The notes under the pieces are model-generated. The model saw only the letters and a program-made list of their open reading frames with translations. It did not search any database and was not told the DNA's origin. A stretch of DNA of 64,000 nt from Pseudomonas poae (GTDB taxonomy: Bacteria; Pseudomonadota; Gammaproteobacteria; Pseudomonadales; Pseudomonadaceae): contig CP110972.1 of assembly GCA_028869255.1 (NCBI GenBank), positions 4,407,001 through 4,471,000 of the forward strand. Direction: 5' to 3'. Position 1 is the first letter of the stretch. Every line of letters begins with the position of its first letter. A program made the translations under genes and the position numbers. Below are positions 49,062-58,725 of this stretch, one piece after another.

Positions 49062-49211
49062 GGGTGTATGCATCCAGATCGAAAAAAGTGCGCCAGTATA
49101 ATGGCAAAACAGACAGCCTCCATAGGCTGTCCTGCGACTGACGACCGTTTCAAGCGATCGACCTCAAGGGTCAGGCAACAACCCCATCGGTCGAGCCGAA
49201 TAGACTGTTGA

Positions 49212-49730
49212 TCAATTGCGTCGCGAATAATAAGCCTCGGGCAATTCGGAGGGCGCGCAGGCCACAAGACTCTCGTTATTAATGCCGACATCTTCCACGA
49301 ACGTGACCGTGGCGAATTGGTTAACCACTAACTTTGGATACGTAGGGCCCGCATCACGGTACGCACGCATGGCCTCCAGGTGTTCATTCTGGAAGAGCGC
49401 AGTTTTCTTAGGGTCCAATGCGATCCATTGTGGAAAGAAAATAACAACATGCGCCTGGCGCTCAGCAAAGTTGATCGAAACACTGACCGTGGTGCCAGTA
49501 GGTTCTTCCCAGGATATTTTGCAGACATCATCGCTGATCCGCGCCATATCCACCTGCTGGTCCCGCACCCAGCGGCCACCTACCATTCCGCTGAAGATAC
49601 GATAGTCTATCGTATGGTCATTCTTGATATACATCTCATACGACCAACCTACATCGTAAGTATAAAAAACCTGTTTACCCACAAAGTGAGTCAATTGTTC
49701 CGGCCTGGTGGAATCTATATTATTAGTCAC
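49212..49730 (-). CDS. padC: Phenolic acid decarboxylase
   Basis: PadC decarboxylates p-coumarate, ferulate or caffeate to 4-vinylphenols without cofactor. The 172-residue protein shows the family core YIKNDHTIDYRIFSGMV, GGRWVRDQ, WEEPTGTTVSVSIN, IFFPQW and YPKLVVNQFATVTF, close to the Bacillus enzyme as I recall it. The GTG start is five bases after GGAAGG. It interrupts the tsaB-adk order I recall from P. aeruginosa, and its upstream flank is A+T-rich, both signs of acquisition. It fits a plant-associated lifestyle. Confidence 0.88.
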   Translation of the reverse strand: MTNNIDSTRPEQLTHFVGKQVFYTYDVGWSYEMYIKNDHTIDYRIFSGMVGGRWVRDQQVDMARISDDVCKISWEEPTGTTVSVSINFAERQAHVVIFFPQWIALDPKKTALFQNEHLEAMRAYRDAGPTYPKLVVNQFATVTFVEDVGINNESLVACAPSELPEAYYSRRN

Positions 49731-49875
49731 GGCATCCTTCCTACTTAGATTGAGCCGAAATACTAATAACTCTGCAAAGTTTATTACAATAAACACACCA
49801 CCGCATCTTCGTCAGAAGATGTTTCCTATAGCATTAATCTTACACAGTAGTTCTACACACTATAACTACGCATAA

Positions 49876-49906
49876 ACAACAACGGCCCGCAAGCGGGCCG
49901 TTGTTG
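49876..49906 (-). terminator. Terminator after adk
   Basis: The minus strand reads AACAACGGCCCGC, a short loop, then GCGGGCCGTTGTTG followed by TTTAT, a long perfect stem 18 bp past the adk stop. It can work in both directions and also insulates padC. Confidence 0.9.
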
Positions 49907-49923
49907 TGAAGCTGAGGGTGAGA

Positions 49924-50757
<834 letters not shown>

Positions 50758-50804
50758 TCATAGGTAGGGTGTGCCTGGGTGCAACCCGACCCCGCAAACG
50801 CCAA

Positions 50805-50822
50805 CCGCCCTTTTCAGGGCGG
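50805..50822 (-). terminator. Hairpin after ppc
   Basis: CCGCCC, a six-base loop, then GGGCGG lies about 45 bp past the ppc stop. The T-run is poor, so this is a weak terminator candidate. The surrounding 294 bp between adk and ppc show no gene. Confidence 0.4.
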
Positions 50823-50865
50823 CCGTCGTGGTTTGGTGCAAGCCTTTGAGAACATGCAAAAAATC

Positions 50866-53510
50866 TTATCCGGTGTTGCGCAAACCGGCCGCAATACCGG
50901 CCACGGACACCAGCAGCGCCTGTTCCAGAGGGCTGTCCTGCGCCGCTTCCTGCTGGCGCGACCGCGCCAGCAACTCCGCCTGCAGCAGGTGCAAGGGGTC
51001 GAGGTAGGTGTTGCGCAGGCGGATAAACTCCAGGGTGTCGGGGCTATGGGCCAGCAGTTGCGACTGACCGGTCAGGCCAAGCACCACACTGCATGCCTGC
51101 GACAATAGGTCGCGTAAGTGCGCACCCAATGGCAGCAGGTCGGGCTGCACGAGGCGCTCGTCATAGAGGCGAGCGATATCGGCATCAGCCTTGGCCAGCA
51201 CCATTTCCAGCATGTCGATGCGGGTTCGGAAGAACGGCCACTGCTCGCGCATCTGCCCCAGCAGCTCGCCTTCGCCGCGCTCCAGGGCCTTGCTCAACGC
51301 CGCTTCCCAGCCGAGCCAGGCCGGCAGCATCAGACGCGTCTGGGTCCAGCCGAAGATCCACGGGATCGCCCGCAAACTCTCGATACCGCCCGCACGACGC
51401 TTGGCCGGGCGGCTGCCCAGGGCAAGCGGCCCAATTCCTGCTCCGGCGTGGACTGGCGGAAATATTCGACGAATTGCGGATTTTCCCGCACCACGGCGCG
51501 GTAAGCGCTGACACCATCCGCCGCCAATTCGTCCATCAAATGGCGCCAGGCCGGCTCCGGCGGCGGCGGTGGCAACAAGGTCGCCTCCAATACTGCCGCC
51601 AGGTAGAGGTTGAGGTTCTGCTCGGCGATATCCGGCAGGCCAAATTTGAAGCGAATCATCTCGCCCTGTTCGGTGGTCCGGAAACGCCCCGCCACCGAGC
51701 CCGGCGGCTGCGACAGGATCGCCGCGTGGGCCGGGCCGCCGCCACGTCCGACGGTGCCGCCGCGACCATGGAACAACAGCAGTTCCACCTGTTGCTCGCG
51801 GCAAATATCCACCAGGCGTTCCTGGGCCCGGTACTGCGCCCAGGCCGCAGCGGTGGTGCCCGCGTCCTTGGCCGAATCCGAATAGCCGATCATCACTTCC
51901 TGCGGGCCCTGCAACCGCACCCGGTAGCCCGGCAGTTGCAACAGGCGCTCCATCACCGGCCCGGCGTTATCCAGGTCGGCCAGGGTTTCAAACAGCGGCA
52001 CCACGCGCATCGGCCGTTGCACGCCCGACTCTTTAAGCAGCAGTTGCACGGCCAGCACGTCCGACGCGGCGCCCGCCATGGAGATCACATACGAACCCAG
52101 CGACGCGGCTGGCGCGGCGGCGATTTCCTTGCAGGTATTCAAGACCTCGGCGGTGTCGGCCGAGGGTTTGAAATAGCCTGGCAGCAAGGGGCGACGATTC
52201 GCCAGTTCCTGGGTCAGGAAGCTGATACGTGCGTCTTCGTCCCAGTCCTCATAACGACCGAGCCCCAGGTAATCGGTGATTTCGGTCATGGCCGCCGAAT
52301 GCCGGCTGGAATCCTGACGCACATCCAGGCGCACCAGGAACAGGCCGAAAGTCACGGCACGACGCAGGCAATCCAGCAGCGGGCCATCGGCAATCACGCC
52401 CATGCCGCACTCGTGCAGCGACGTGTAACACAGCTCCAGTGGGTCCAGCAGGTCGCGGTTGTTCTGCAACACCTCGGCAGGCGCCGGGGTGGCGCTGGTC
52501 AACGAGGTGTGGGCCCATTGGCGAGTGGCACGCAGGCGTTCGCGCAACTGCTTGAGCAGCGCACGATAGGGTTCAACACTGTCGCCGACCTTGGCCTGCA
52601 ACGCCGCACTGGCGTGCTGCATCGACAGCTCGGAGGCCAGGTGATCGATATCGCGCAAGTACAAATCGGCGGCCATCCAGCGCGCCAGCAACAGCACCTC
52701 GCGGGTGACCGGTGCGGTGACATTCGGGTTGCCATCGCGGTCGCCGCCCATCCACGACGCAAAGCGAATGGGCGCGGCTTCCAGCGGCAGGTGCAGGCCG
52801 GTGGCGGCGTGCAACGCCTGGTCGGCCTTGCGCAAGTAATTGGGGATTGCATGCCACAGGGAATGCTCGATCACCGCAAAGCCCCATTTGGCCTCATCCA
52901 CCGGGGTGGGCCGGGTGCGGCGGATTTCTTCGGTGTGCCAGGCTTCGGCGATCAGCCGTTGCAGGCGCTGGCGGATCTGCTCGCGCTCGGCCGTGGTCAG
53001 GTCGCGGTGGTCCTGCAGCGCCAGTTGCGCGGCAATCGCATCGTATTTCTGGATCAGGGTGCGGCGCGCCACTTCGGTGGGGTGGGCGGTGAGGACCAGC
53101 TCGATCTCCAGGCGCCCCAACTGGCGGGCCAGGGATTCGTTGCTGTGGCCCTCGCTTTGCAGGCGGGCAAGCAACTGCGGCAACACACGGGCCTCGAACG
53201 GCGCCGGTTGCGATTCATCGCGCCGGTGAATCAACTGATATTGCTCGGCGATGTTGGCCAGGTTCAGAAACTGGTTGAAGGCCCGGGCCACCGGCAGCAG
53301 TTCGTCTTCCTGCAACTGATTGAGGCTGGCGCTCAGTTCGTCGCCGGCGGCTTTCTCGGGGATGGCTCCGCGGCGGTCAGCCTTGGCGCCTTTGCGGATC
53401 TGCTCGATCTTGTCGAGAAAAGCATCGCCGTACTGCTCTCGAATGGTGTTGCCCAACAGCTCACCCAGCAGGTGAACATCCTCACGCAAGCGTGCATCGA
53501 TATCACTCAT
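50866..53510 (-). pseudogene. ppc: Phosphoenolpyruvate carboxylase, one-base frameshift
   Basis: Ppc carboxylates PEP to oxaloacetate, the main anaplerotic step. The N-terminal 80% is intact in one frame, with [28 protein letters not shown] and [14 protein letters not shown]. After [11 protein letters not shown] the frame is lost near 51420. The remaining product ([21 protein letters not shown] onward) continues in another frame to a normal C-terminus ending AAGLRNTG. Adding one C to the coding-strand CCC run restores about 881 residues. Because the rest is undamaged, this is either a very recent mutation or an assembly/sequencing error. Confidence 0.9.
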
Positions 53511-53694
53511 CAGCCAATCTCCAGCCAGAAATCCGGGACGCGCAGGCTTTGCAGAGTGCCGTCAGCATGAGTTTCTGACAAGACTTTAAACCTTGCGAGT
53601 TGCAGCTAGTCTCAACATTGAGTCGCCGCGTTTATCCACGCAGGCGGCTGGTCACTCATCACCGCCTGCCATCCCGGGCTTTATTGAGGTTGCC

Positions 53695-54039
53695 ATGAAA
53701 ATCAGAGAACTGGCCCAGCATTGGGAAGAGAACGCCAAGGGTCGCCTGACCAAAACCGAGTACGCCATCCACCTGGACGTGGAAGCTGCCGCAAGGCTTG
53801 CGGCCATCGCCGAGATGTACCCCAAGCGCAGCACGGAAGAACTGCTCGGCGAACTGATCGGTGCCGCCCTTGAAGAGCTGGAAGCCAGCTTTCCCTACAT
53901 CAAGGGGCAACAGGTGGTTGCTACCGATGAAGAAGGCGACCCGCTGTACGAAGACGTCGGCCCTACCCCACGTTTTCTAACGTTGTCGCGACGCTATCTG
54001 CATGATATGTCGCGCAGTGCCGACGAACAAAAACACTGA
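53695..54039 (+). CDS. Conserved hypothetical protein (114 aa)
   Basis: A soluble protein whose middle segment (HLDVEAAARLAAIAEMYPKRSTEELLGELIGAALEEL) resembles a ribbon-helix-helix or short helical oligomerisation module. An acidic segment DEEGDPLYEDVGPTPRF follows. The ATG (MKIRELAQHWEEN) is internal to a longer frame. Related genes in other pseudomonads carry the doubtful label 'pilin assembly protein'; I assign no function. Confidence 0.75.
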   Translation: MKIRELAQHWEENAKGRLTKTEYAIHLDVEAAARLAAIAEMYPKRSTEELLGELIGAALEELEASFPYIKGQQVVATDEEGDPLYEDVGPTPRFLTLSRRYLHDMSRSADEQKH

Positions 54040-54060
54040 CACCTCCCCACCAAACCCTTG

Positions 54061-54089
54061 TAATCCGGGCCTTGCACAGGCCCGGATTA
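54061..54089. terminator. Bidirectional terminator-like hairpin
   Basis: TAATCCGGGCCT, a five-base loop, then AGGCCCGGATTA forms a perfect 12-bp stem 22 bp after the 114-codon gene. It separates that gene from the lipoprotein-lptF unit. Confidence 0.7.
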
Positions 54090-54171
54090 CCGCTGCGCAC
54101 AGCAAAAGTTCCAAGTTTTTAACGCTGACCATTCAGTCAGTTATTTTTTTAGGCAAATCGCCATCTCTTCT

Positions 54172-54199
54172 GAACTTTTGAAAAAAGCCTCCGGTCACA
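54172..54199 (+). promoter_or_regulatory. Putative AlgU (sigma-22) promoter of the lipoprotein-lptF unit
   Basis: GAACTT at 54172-54177, a 17-bp spacer and TCACA at 54195-54199 resemble the AlgU/sigma-E consensus GAACTT-N16/17-TCtgA. It lies about 115 bp upstream of the DUF4398 lipoprotein gene. AlgU control of lptF is established in P. aeruginosa; transfer to this genome is inferred. Confidence 0.62.
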
Positions 54200-54312
54200 G
54201 CCAGTAAGCCATCACTTGGAACGGCCGTTTGAACGGGTACTTGGCGCTTTGCCGCAGGGGCCCTCACCGCTGACCAGTGACATGGATTTTGATGTTTTCC
54301 AGGAGTTACCCA

Positions 54313-54738
54313 ATGGAGTTGAAGACGATGAAGACCAGCACTGCCAAATCCTCGTTTAACCACCTGCGCGGGCTGAAATTGGCCGCGCTGGCAATCGGCA
54401 CCAGCTTCGTTTTGGCTGGCTGCGCCGGCAACCCTCCGACCGAGCAATACGCCGTGACCCAATCGGCAGTAAACAGCGCGGTCAGCGCCGGCGGTACCGA
54501 GTACGCAGCAGTAGAAATGAAGTCGGCTCAGGACAAGCTCAAGCAAGCCGAGATTGCCATGCACGACAAGAACTACGACGAAGCCCGTCGCCTGGCCGAA
54601 CAAGCCGAGTGGGACGCTCGTGTTGCTGAGCGTAAATCCCAGGCTGCCAAAGCCGAACAGGCTGTGAAAGATTCCCAGAAGGCTGTTGACGAGCTGCGTC
54701 AGGAAGGCATGCGCCCGGCTGCTATCCAGCAGAAATAA
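54313..54738 (+). CDS. DUF4398 lipoprotein
   Basis: A 141-residue lipoprotein with a signal peptide ending in lipobox LAGC. A helical region (about 55-135) rich in Ala, Glu and Lys with heptad-like spacing follows, the DUF4398 type. AGGAG lies seven bases before the ATG. It precedes lptF by about 55 bp and shares the putative AlgU promoter; likely an envelope-stress outer-membrane lipoprotein. Confidence 0.88.
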   Translation: MELKTMKTSTAKSSFNHLRGLKLAALAIGTSFVLAGCAGNPPTEQYAVTQSAVNSAVSAGGTEYAAVEMKSAQDKLKQAEIAMHDKNYDEARRLAEQAEWDARVAERKSQAAKAEQAVKDSQKAVDELRQEGMRPAAIQQK

Positions 54739-54793
54739 ACCGCGCCCCTTGACTGAATCGCACTTGATATCGAATTGAAAGGACGACACGACT

Positions 54794-55579
54794 ATGCGTA
54801 AACAATTGATGATCCCTGCCCTGCTGGCGATGAGCGTTGCCTTGGCGGCCTGCTCCACCCCGCCGAACGCGAACCTGGAAAATGCGCGGACCAACTACTC
54901 GTCCCTGCAAACCAACCCGCAAGCTACCAAGCTCGCGGCACTGGAAACCAAGGATGCCAGCGACTGGCTGGACAAGGCCGACAAAGCCTACCGCGATAAG
55001 GAAGACGAGAAGAAAGTCGACCAGTTGGCCTACCTGACTAACCAGCGCGTTGAAGTGGCCAAAGACACCATCGTGCTGCGTGAATCCGAAGCCAAGCTGA
55101 AAAATGCCGGCGACGAACGTGCCCGTGCACTGCTGCAGGCCCGTGACGCGCAGATCAAGCAGCTGCAAGACAGCTTGAACGCCAAGCAAACCGATCGCGG
55201 TACCCTGGTGACCTTTGGTGACGTGCTGTTCGCCACCAACAAGTCCGACCTGAAATCCAGCGGCCTGGTGAACATAACCAAGCTGGCGCAGTTCCTGCGT
55301 GACAACCCGGACCGTAAAGTGATTGTCGAAGGCTACACCGACAGCACCGGTTCCGACTCGTACAACCAGAGCCTGTCGGAGCGCCGTGCGGCTTCCGTGC
55401 AGCGTGCACTGGCCCAGCAAGGCGTGGACATTTCGCGCATCGTGACCCAGGGCTATGGCAAGGAATACCCGGTTGCCGATAACGGCAGCGTGTCGGGCCG
55501 CGCCATGAACCGTCGCGTTGAAGTGACCATTTCCAACGACAACCAGCCGGTTAAACCACGTTCTTCCATGGCTAACTGA
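54794..55579 (+). CDS. lptF: OmpA-family outer membrane lipoprotein LptF
   Basis: The 261-residue product has a lipobox (LAAC), a helical coiled region, and a C-terminal OmpA domain (about 140-245) with the peptidoglycan-binding motif VEGYTDSTGSDSYNQSLSERRA. Length equals P. aeruginosa LptF (PA3692), an AlgU-dependent lipoprotein linked to oxidative-stress resistance and adhesion. It follows the DUF4398 gene on the same strand. Confidence 0.88.
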   Translation: MRKQLMIPALLAMSVALAACSTPPNANLENARTNYSSLQTNPQATKLAALETKDASDWLDKADKAYRDKEDEKKVDQLAYLTNQRVEVAKDTIVLRESEAKLKNAGDERARALLQARDAQIKQLQDSLNAKQTDRGTLVTFGDVLFATNKSDLKSSGLVNITKLAQFLRDNPDRKVIVEGYTDSTGSDSYNQSLSERRAASVQRALAQQGVDISRIVTQGYGKEYPVADNGSVSGRAMNRRVEVTISNDNQPVKPRSSMAN

Positions 55580-55593
55580 TTGATTGACGTGTA

Positions 55594-55626
55594 ATAAAAA
55601 ACCCACCTTATGGTGGGTTTTTTATT
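55594..55626. terminator. Bidirectional terminator after lptF
   Basis: AAAAACCCACC, TTAT loop, GGTGGGTTTTTT gives an intrinsic terminator for lptF. Its other strand ends the convergent small gene whose stop overlaps its edge. Confidence 0.9.
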
Positions 55627-55895
55627 TACACGGTACTGGTGTCGATTTTACTGCTGTTGTCCTTCGGCATGCCTGATGCCATGTCTGGACCGTCCTTCTT
55701 ATCGATAGCGCTCAGCATCATTTCCAGTTTTTTCAGCGGGTCCATATCGTCTTGTTGCCCGCCACCCCCAGCGCCCTTGGATCCCTGCCCGCCGCCTTTC
55801 TCGCCTATGCCCTTTTCGGCGTTCATCTGTTCCATAATCTTGCTAATCGCCTGCATACCCGCTTGCAGCGCCATATCCATACCCGGAATTGCCAT
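55626..55895 (-). CDS. Small Gly-rich hypothetical protein (89 aa)
   Basis: A short protein with an amphipathic N-terminal helix (ALQAGMQAISKIMEQMNAEKG), a Gly/Lys-rich linker, and a second helix (DPLKKLEMMLSAID). No family recognised. The ATG chosen lies nine bases after AGGAG; another ATG two codons upstream is only three bases from it. The layout resembles a small secreted or regulatory protein, but this is speculation. Confidence 0.6.
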   Translation of the reverse strand: MAIPGMDMALQAGMQAISKIMEQMNAEKGIGEKGGGQGSKGAGGGGQQDDMDPLKKLEMMLSAIDKKDGPDMASGMPKDNSSKIDTSTV

Positions 55896-56020
55896 GGCCA
55901 TCCACTCCTAAATTCGCTACACATAAGTTGGTGTCAGCAACGCTGACAACCCTTTCAGTGGCGTCTTACGGGAGACGGTTCCAAATATTTCCTGAGTGGT
56001 TCAACTTGATACGGTACGGG

Positions 56021-56347
56021 TTAATCCTGCAGCTGCGGTGTTTCCTGGCCCAGGCAGCGCACAGCCTGCTTCTTGTTGTTGACCAGCACGCCGCTGAGGC
56101 CTTTCTGCTCGGTATCGAACATCACCAGCACCCCATCGACGCACTGCGCCACTTGCGCGGCCGGCGTCAGGGAAATTTTGTAGTCCTCGCCGGGTACGGT
56201 CTTGAGCAGGGTGAAGTCGCTGAGCAATAGCGCGTCTTCCGGTTTGGCGAAGTGCAGGTAGCCGTAGTACCAAAGGCAACCGACGGTACCGATGATGGTG
56301 CCGATGCCGGTGAGGATCAGCGGGATCATGTTGCGTTCTTCGCTCAT
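56021..56347 (-). CDS. Hypothetical membrane-anchored protein (108 aa)
   Basis: One membrane helix near the N-terminus (MIPLILTGIGTIIGTVGCLWYYGYL) precedes a soluble domain of about 75 residues. It overlaps the stop of the hydrolase gene upstream by ATGA, so the two are coupled. Function unknown. Confidence 0.7.
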   Translation of the reverse strand: MSEERNMIPLILTGIGTIIGTVGCLWYYGYLHFAKPEDALLLSDFTLLKTVPGEDYKISLTPAAQVAQCVDGVLVMFDTEQKGLSGVLVNNKKQAVRCLGQETPQLQD

Positions 56348-57249
56348 TGCGGGCTCTCTGATGGATCAACTTTAGGAATCGGGTAATTCGGGATTTCGCC
56401 CAGGCGGCGCAGGCCGTTGAAGTGCTGCGGGTCGTCCAGATAACGCAGCATCACGGTCTGCCAGGTCTTGTCGGCAAAGGTCTGCACATGGCCCCCACGG
56501 GTCAACTGCAACACCCGTGGTGGCGGCGCGGCCTGGTACAGGCGGATACCATTGGCAACCGGCACAATCGGGTCATCGAGGCTGTGGAACAGCAGCTTCG
56601 GCACGCCCGTCAGCCGGGGCATGGCATTGATCGCACTGTCGGCGTCCGGCACCAGCCAGGACAATGGCACCTGAAACGGCCATGTTAACCAGGAGGTGCT
56701 CAGGGCGAATTGTCCTACGTCACGATAACTGGCGGGCACGCCGTCGAGTACCAGGGCCTTGAGTCGGGATTGGCGCTCCGGGTGGGCCGCCAGGTAATGC
56801 ACCGCCAGTGCGCCACCCAGGCTCTGGCCGAGCACGATCAACGGCTGGCCCTGGGTTTCGGGGGCCTTGTCGATCCAGCTGAACGCCGCGTCCACATCCT
56901 GATAGACCGCCGGCAACGACGGCTTGCCTTCAGACAGGCCATAACCGCGATAGTCCAGCAGCAGCACTTGATAACCTTGCTCCGGCAACCACCAACTGCC
57001 GCCCAGGTGCCACGCCAGGTTGCCGCCGTTGCCGTGCAAGTGCAGCACGGTGCCTTTGAGCGGCACGCCTGCTTTTACCGGCAGCCACCAGGCGTGAAGT
57101 TTTACCCCGTCGGCGGTGGTCAGGGTGACGTCACGGTAGGCCAGGTGAGCTTTTTCAGGCGTAAACGGCAGGCCGGGTTCGGGGTAGAACAGCAAGGAGC
57201 TGCAGCCGTTCAAAGTGAGTAGCAGGCAAAGAATGCCGAGGATTCTCAT
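56344..57249 (-). CDS. Alpha/beta-hydrolase lipoprotein
   Basis: The 301-residue protein has a lipoprotein signal (LTLNGC). The alpha/beta-hydrolase fold shows the oxyanion-loop motif HLHGNGGN, the nucleophile elbow GQSLGG, the acid in SLDDPIVP and the final histidine in RGGHVQTF. It resembles the BEM46/YfhR-type hydrolases. Probably an envelope-anchored esterase of unknown substrate; coupled to the small membrane protein that follows. Confidence 0.85.
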   Translation of the reverse strand: MRILGILCLLLTLNGCSSLLFYPEPGLPFTPEKAHLAYRDVTLTTADGVKLHAWWLPVKAGVPLKGTVLHLHGNGGNLAWHLGGSWWLPEQGYQVLLLDYRGYGLSEGKPSLPAVYQDVDAAFSWIDKAPETQGQPLIVLGQSLGGALAVHYLAAHPERQSRLKALVLDGVPASYRDVGQFALSTSWLTWPFQVPLSWLVPDADSAINAMPRLTGVPKLLFHSLDDPIVPVANGIRLYQAAPPPRVLQLTRGGHVQTFADKTWQTVMLRYLDDPQHFNGLRRLGEIPNYPIPKVDPSESPQ

Positions 57250-57305
57250 CCGTTGAAGCCTCGTGAATGGTTTGGAAAACGATCTTACAGGCTAGGGAGA
57301 TCAAA

Positions 57306-57395
57306 TGTGGGAGCGGGCTTGCTCGCGAATACGGTGGGTCAGCCGACACATTGGTTGACTGACACACCGCATTCGCGAGCAAGCCCGCTCCCACA
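57306..57395. repeat. REPIN (GCTCGCGAA subtype) upstream of the hydrolase gene
   Basis: Inverted TGTGGGAGCGGGCTTGCTCG palindromes with a spacer. It lies between the stop of the DUF1704 gene and the hydrolase start, on the 5' side of the latter. Confidence 0.9.
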
Positions 57396-57426
57396 TTTTT
57401 GATCCGGTTTCGCCCGGAAAATCCAT

Positions 57427-58704
57427 TTAAAGAATATTCGAGTAATCCGCCTCGATCCGGTCCAGGCTCAAGTGGTTGAGAAAGTTGGAGAAGCACATCC
57501 ACGCCGCCAGTGCGTTCATGTCGCGAAACTGCTCCGGCAGGTACTTGGGCGGCACCACCAGGCCCTCGTCCACCAGTTGGCGCAGGGTGCGCATGTCTTC
57601 CAGGGTGGTCTTGCCGCAAAACAGCAGCGGCACTTGTTCCAGCTTGCCTTTGCGCACGGCGAGCTGGATGTAGTTGTAGACCATGATAAAGCCCTTGAGG
57701 TAGGACAGGTCCTTGGTAAACGGCAGACCGGTCGGCGTCGACCCACGGAATACGCGGCTGGCGTTGCCGTAGCTTTCGGCAACTTCAAAGCCTTGCTCGC
57801 GGAAGAACTCAAATACCTGCAGGAAGTCGGCGCCCTCCTCCACCATATGGATGGCGCGGGTGCGGTTGGTGAGTTTGCGCAGGCGGCTCGGGTAGGAGGC
57901 GAAGGTGATGATCTCCATCAGAATCGCCAGGCCCTCCTGGGTCACGGTGGACGACGGCGGGCCCTTGGACAGGAAGGTGCAGATCGGCTGGTTCTGGCCA
58001 TTGAGCGTGGTGCCCACATGCACCAGGCCCTCGTGCACTTCCAGCGCACGCACATCGCGGTCGTTGAACATCGCGTCGGCGCGGATCTTGATGTAGTCGG
58101 CGCCCGCTGCCGCGTCGGCGACGATACCGTCGGACTCAAACACACGAATGGTCTCTTCGGCCTCGCCAAACACTTTGTTCAGACGGGTTTGCAGCAGGGC
58201 CACGGCGTCCTTGGCGGTGAGGGTCTTGGCTTCGTCCTTGAGGTCGCCACGGCCGTCGATATTGTTCAGGTAGTCGGACAGCATCAGGCCCAGGTCGGCC
58301 AGGGTCGGGTCGCCGGCGTGAAACGCATCGGAAGCGGCGCCGTACAGTTCCTGGGAGATCAGGCCGAAGTCTTCGGTACCTCGCGCCTCGAGCATGCGCA
58401 CCACCATGCGGTATTCGCGGCACATGCGGCGCATGATCTGGCCCACCGGGCTGAACTGGCCGAGGCGGCGGGTGATGTCACGCTCGATATTCTGAAACTC
58501 CAGCTTCACCGCGCTGGAGTCGAACGACAGCGGCCGGTGGAGGTAGTAATCGCGATCCACGGCGGGCATTTCCTTGCCCTTGGCCTTGAGAAATCCTTGG
58601 CGAATACTCTCGTCCCACTTTACGGCGTCGAGGACGCGAATCGGTGTTTGCGCCAGCACAATGCGATCAGACAAGGTGCGTATCGTCTGCTGGTAATCGT
58701 CCAC
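57427..58704 (-). CDS. DUF1704 'QEGLA' protein, MATCAP-like putative metallopeptidase
   Basis: The 425-residue protein belongs to the family annotated as flavohemoglobin-expression-modulating QEGLA proteins. It has H224-E225-x-x-x-H229 (HEGLVH) and TQEGLA (E257), matching the HExxxH plus glutamate zinc site of mammalian MATCAP tyrosine carboxypeptidases, which share DUF1704. No signal peptide, so cytoplasmic. Catalysis, including removal of a C-terminal residue from some protein, is inferred; the bacterial substrate is unknown. Confidence 0.82.
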   Translation of the reverse strand: MDDYQQTIRTLSDRIVLAQTPIRVLDAVKWDESIRQGFLKAKGKEMPAVDRDYYLHRPLSFDSSAVKLEFQNIERDITRRLGQFSPVGQIMRRMCREYRMVVRMLEARGTEDFGLISQELYGAASDAFHAGDPTLADLGLMLSDYLNNIDGRGDLKDEAKTLTAKDAVALLQTRLNKVFGEAEETIRVFESDGIVADAAAGADYIKIRADAMFNDRDVRALEVHEGLVHVGTTLNGQNQPICTFLSKGPPSSTVTQEGLAILMEIITFASYPSRLRKLTNRTRAIHMVEEGADFLQVFEFFREQGFEVAESYGNASRVFRGSTPTGLPFTKDLSYLKGFIMVYNYIQLAVRKGKLEQVPLLFCGKTTLEDMRTLRQLVDEGLVVPPKYLPEQFRDMNALAAWMCFSNFLNHLSLDRIEADYSNIL

Positions 58705-58725
58705 CCGGTGCTTCCTCTTTAAACG

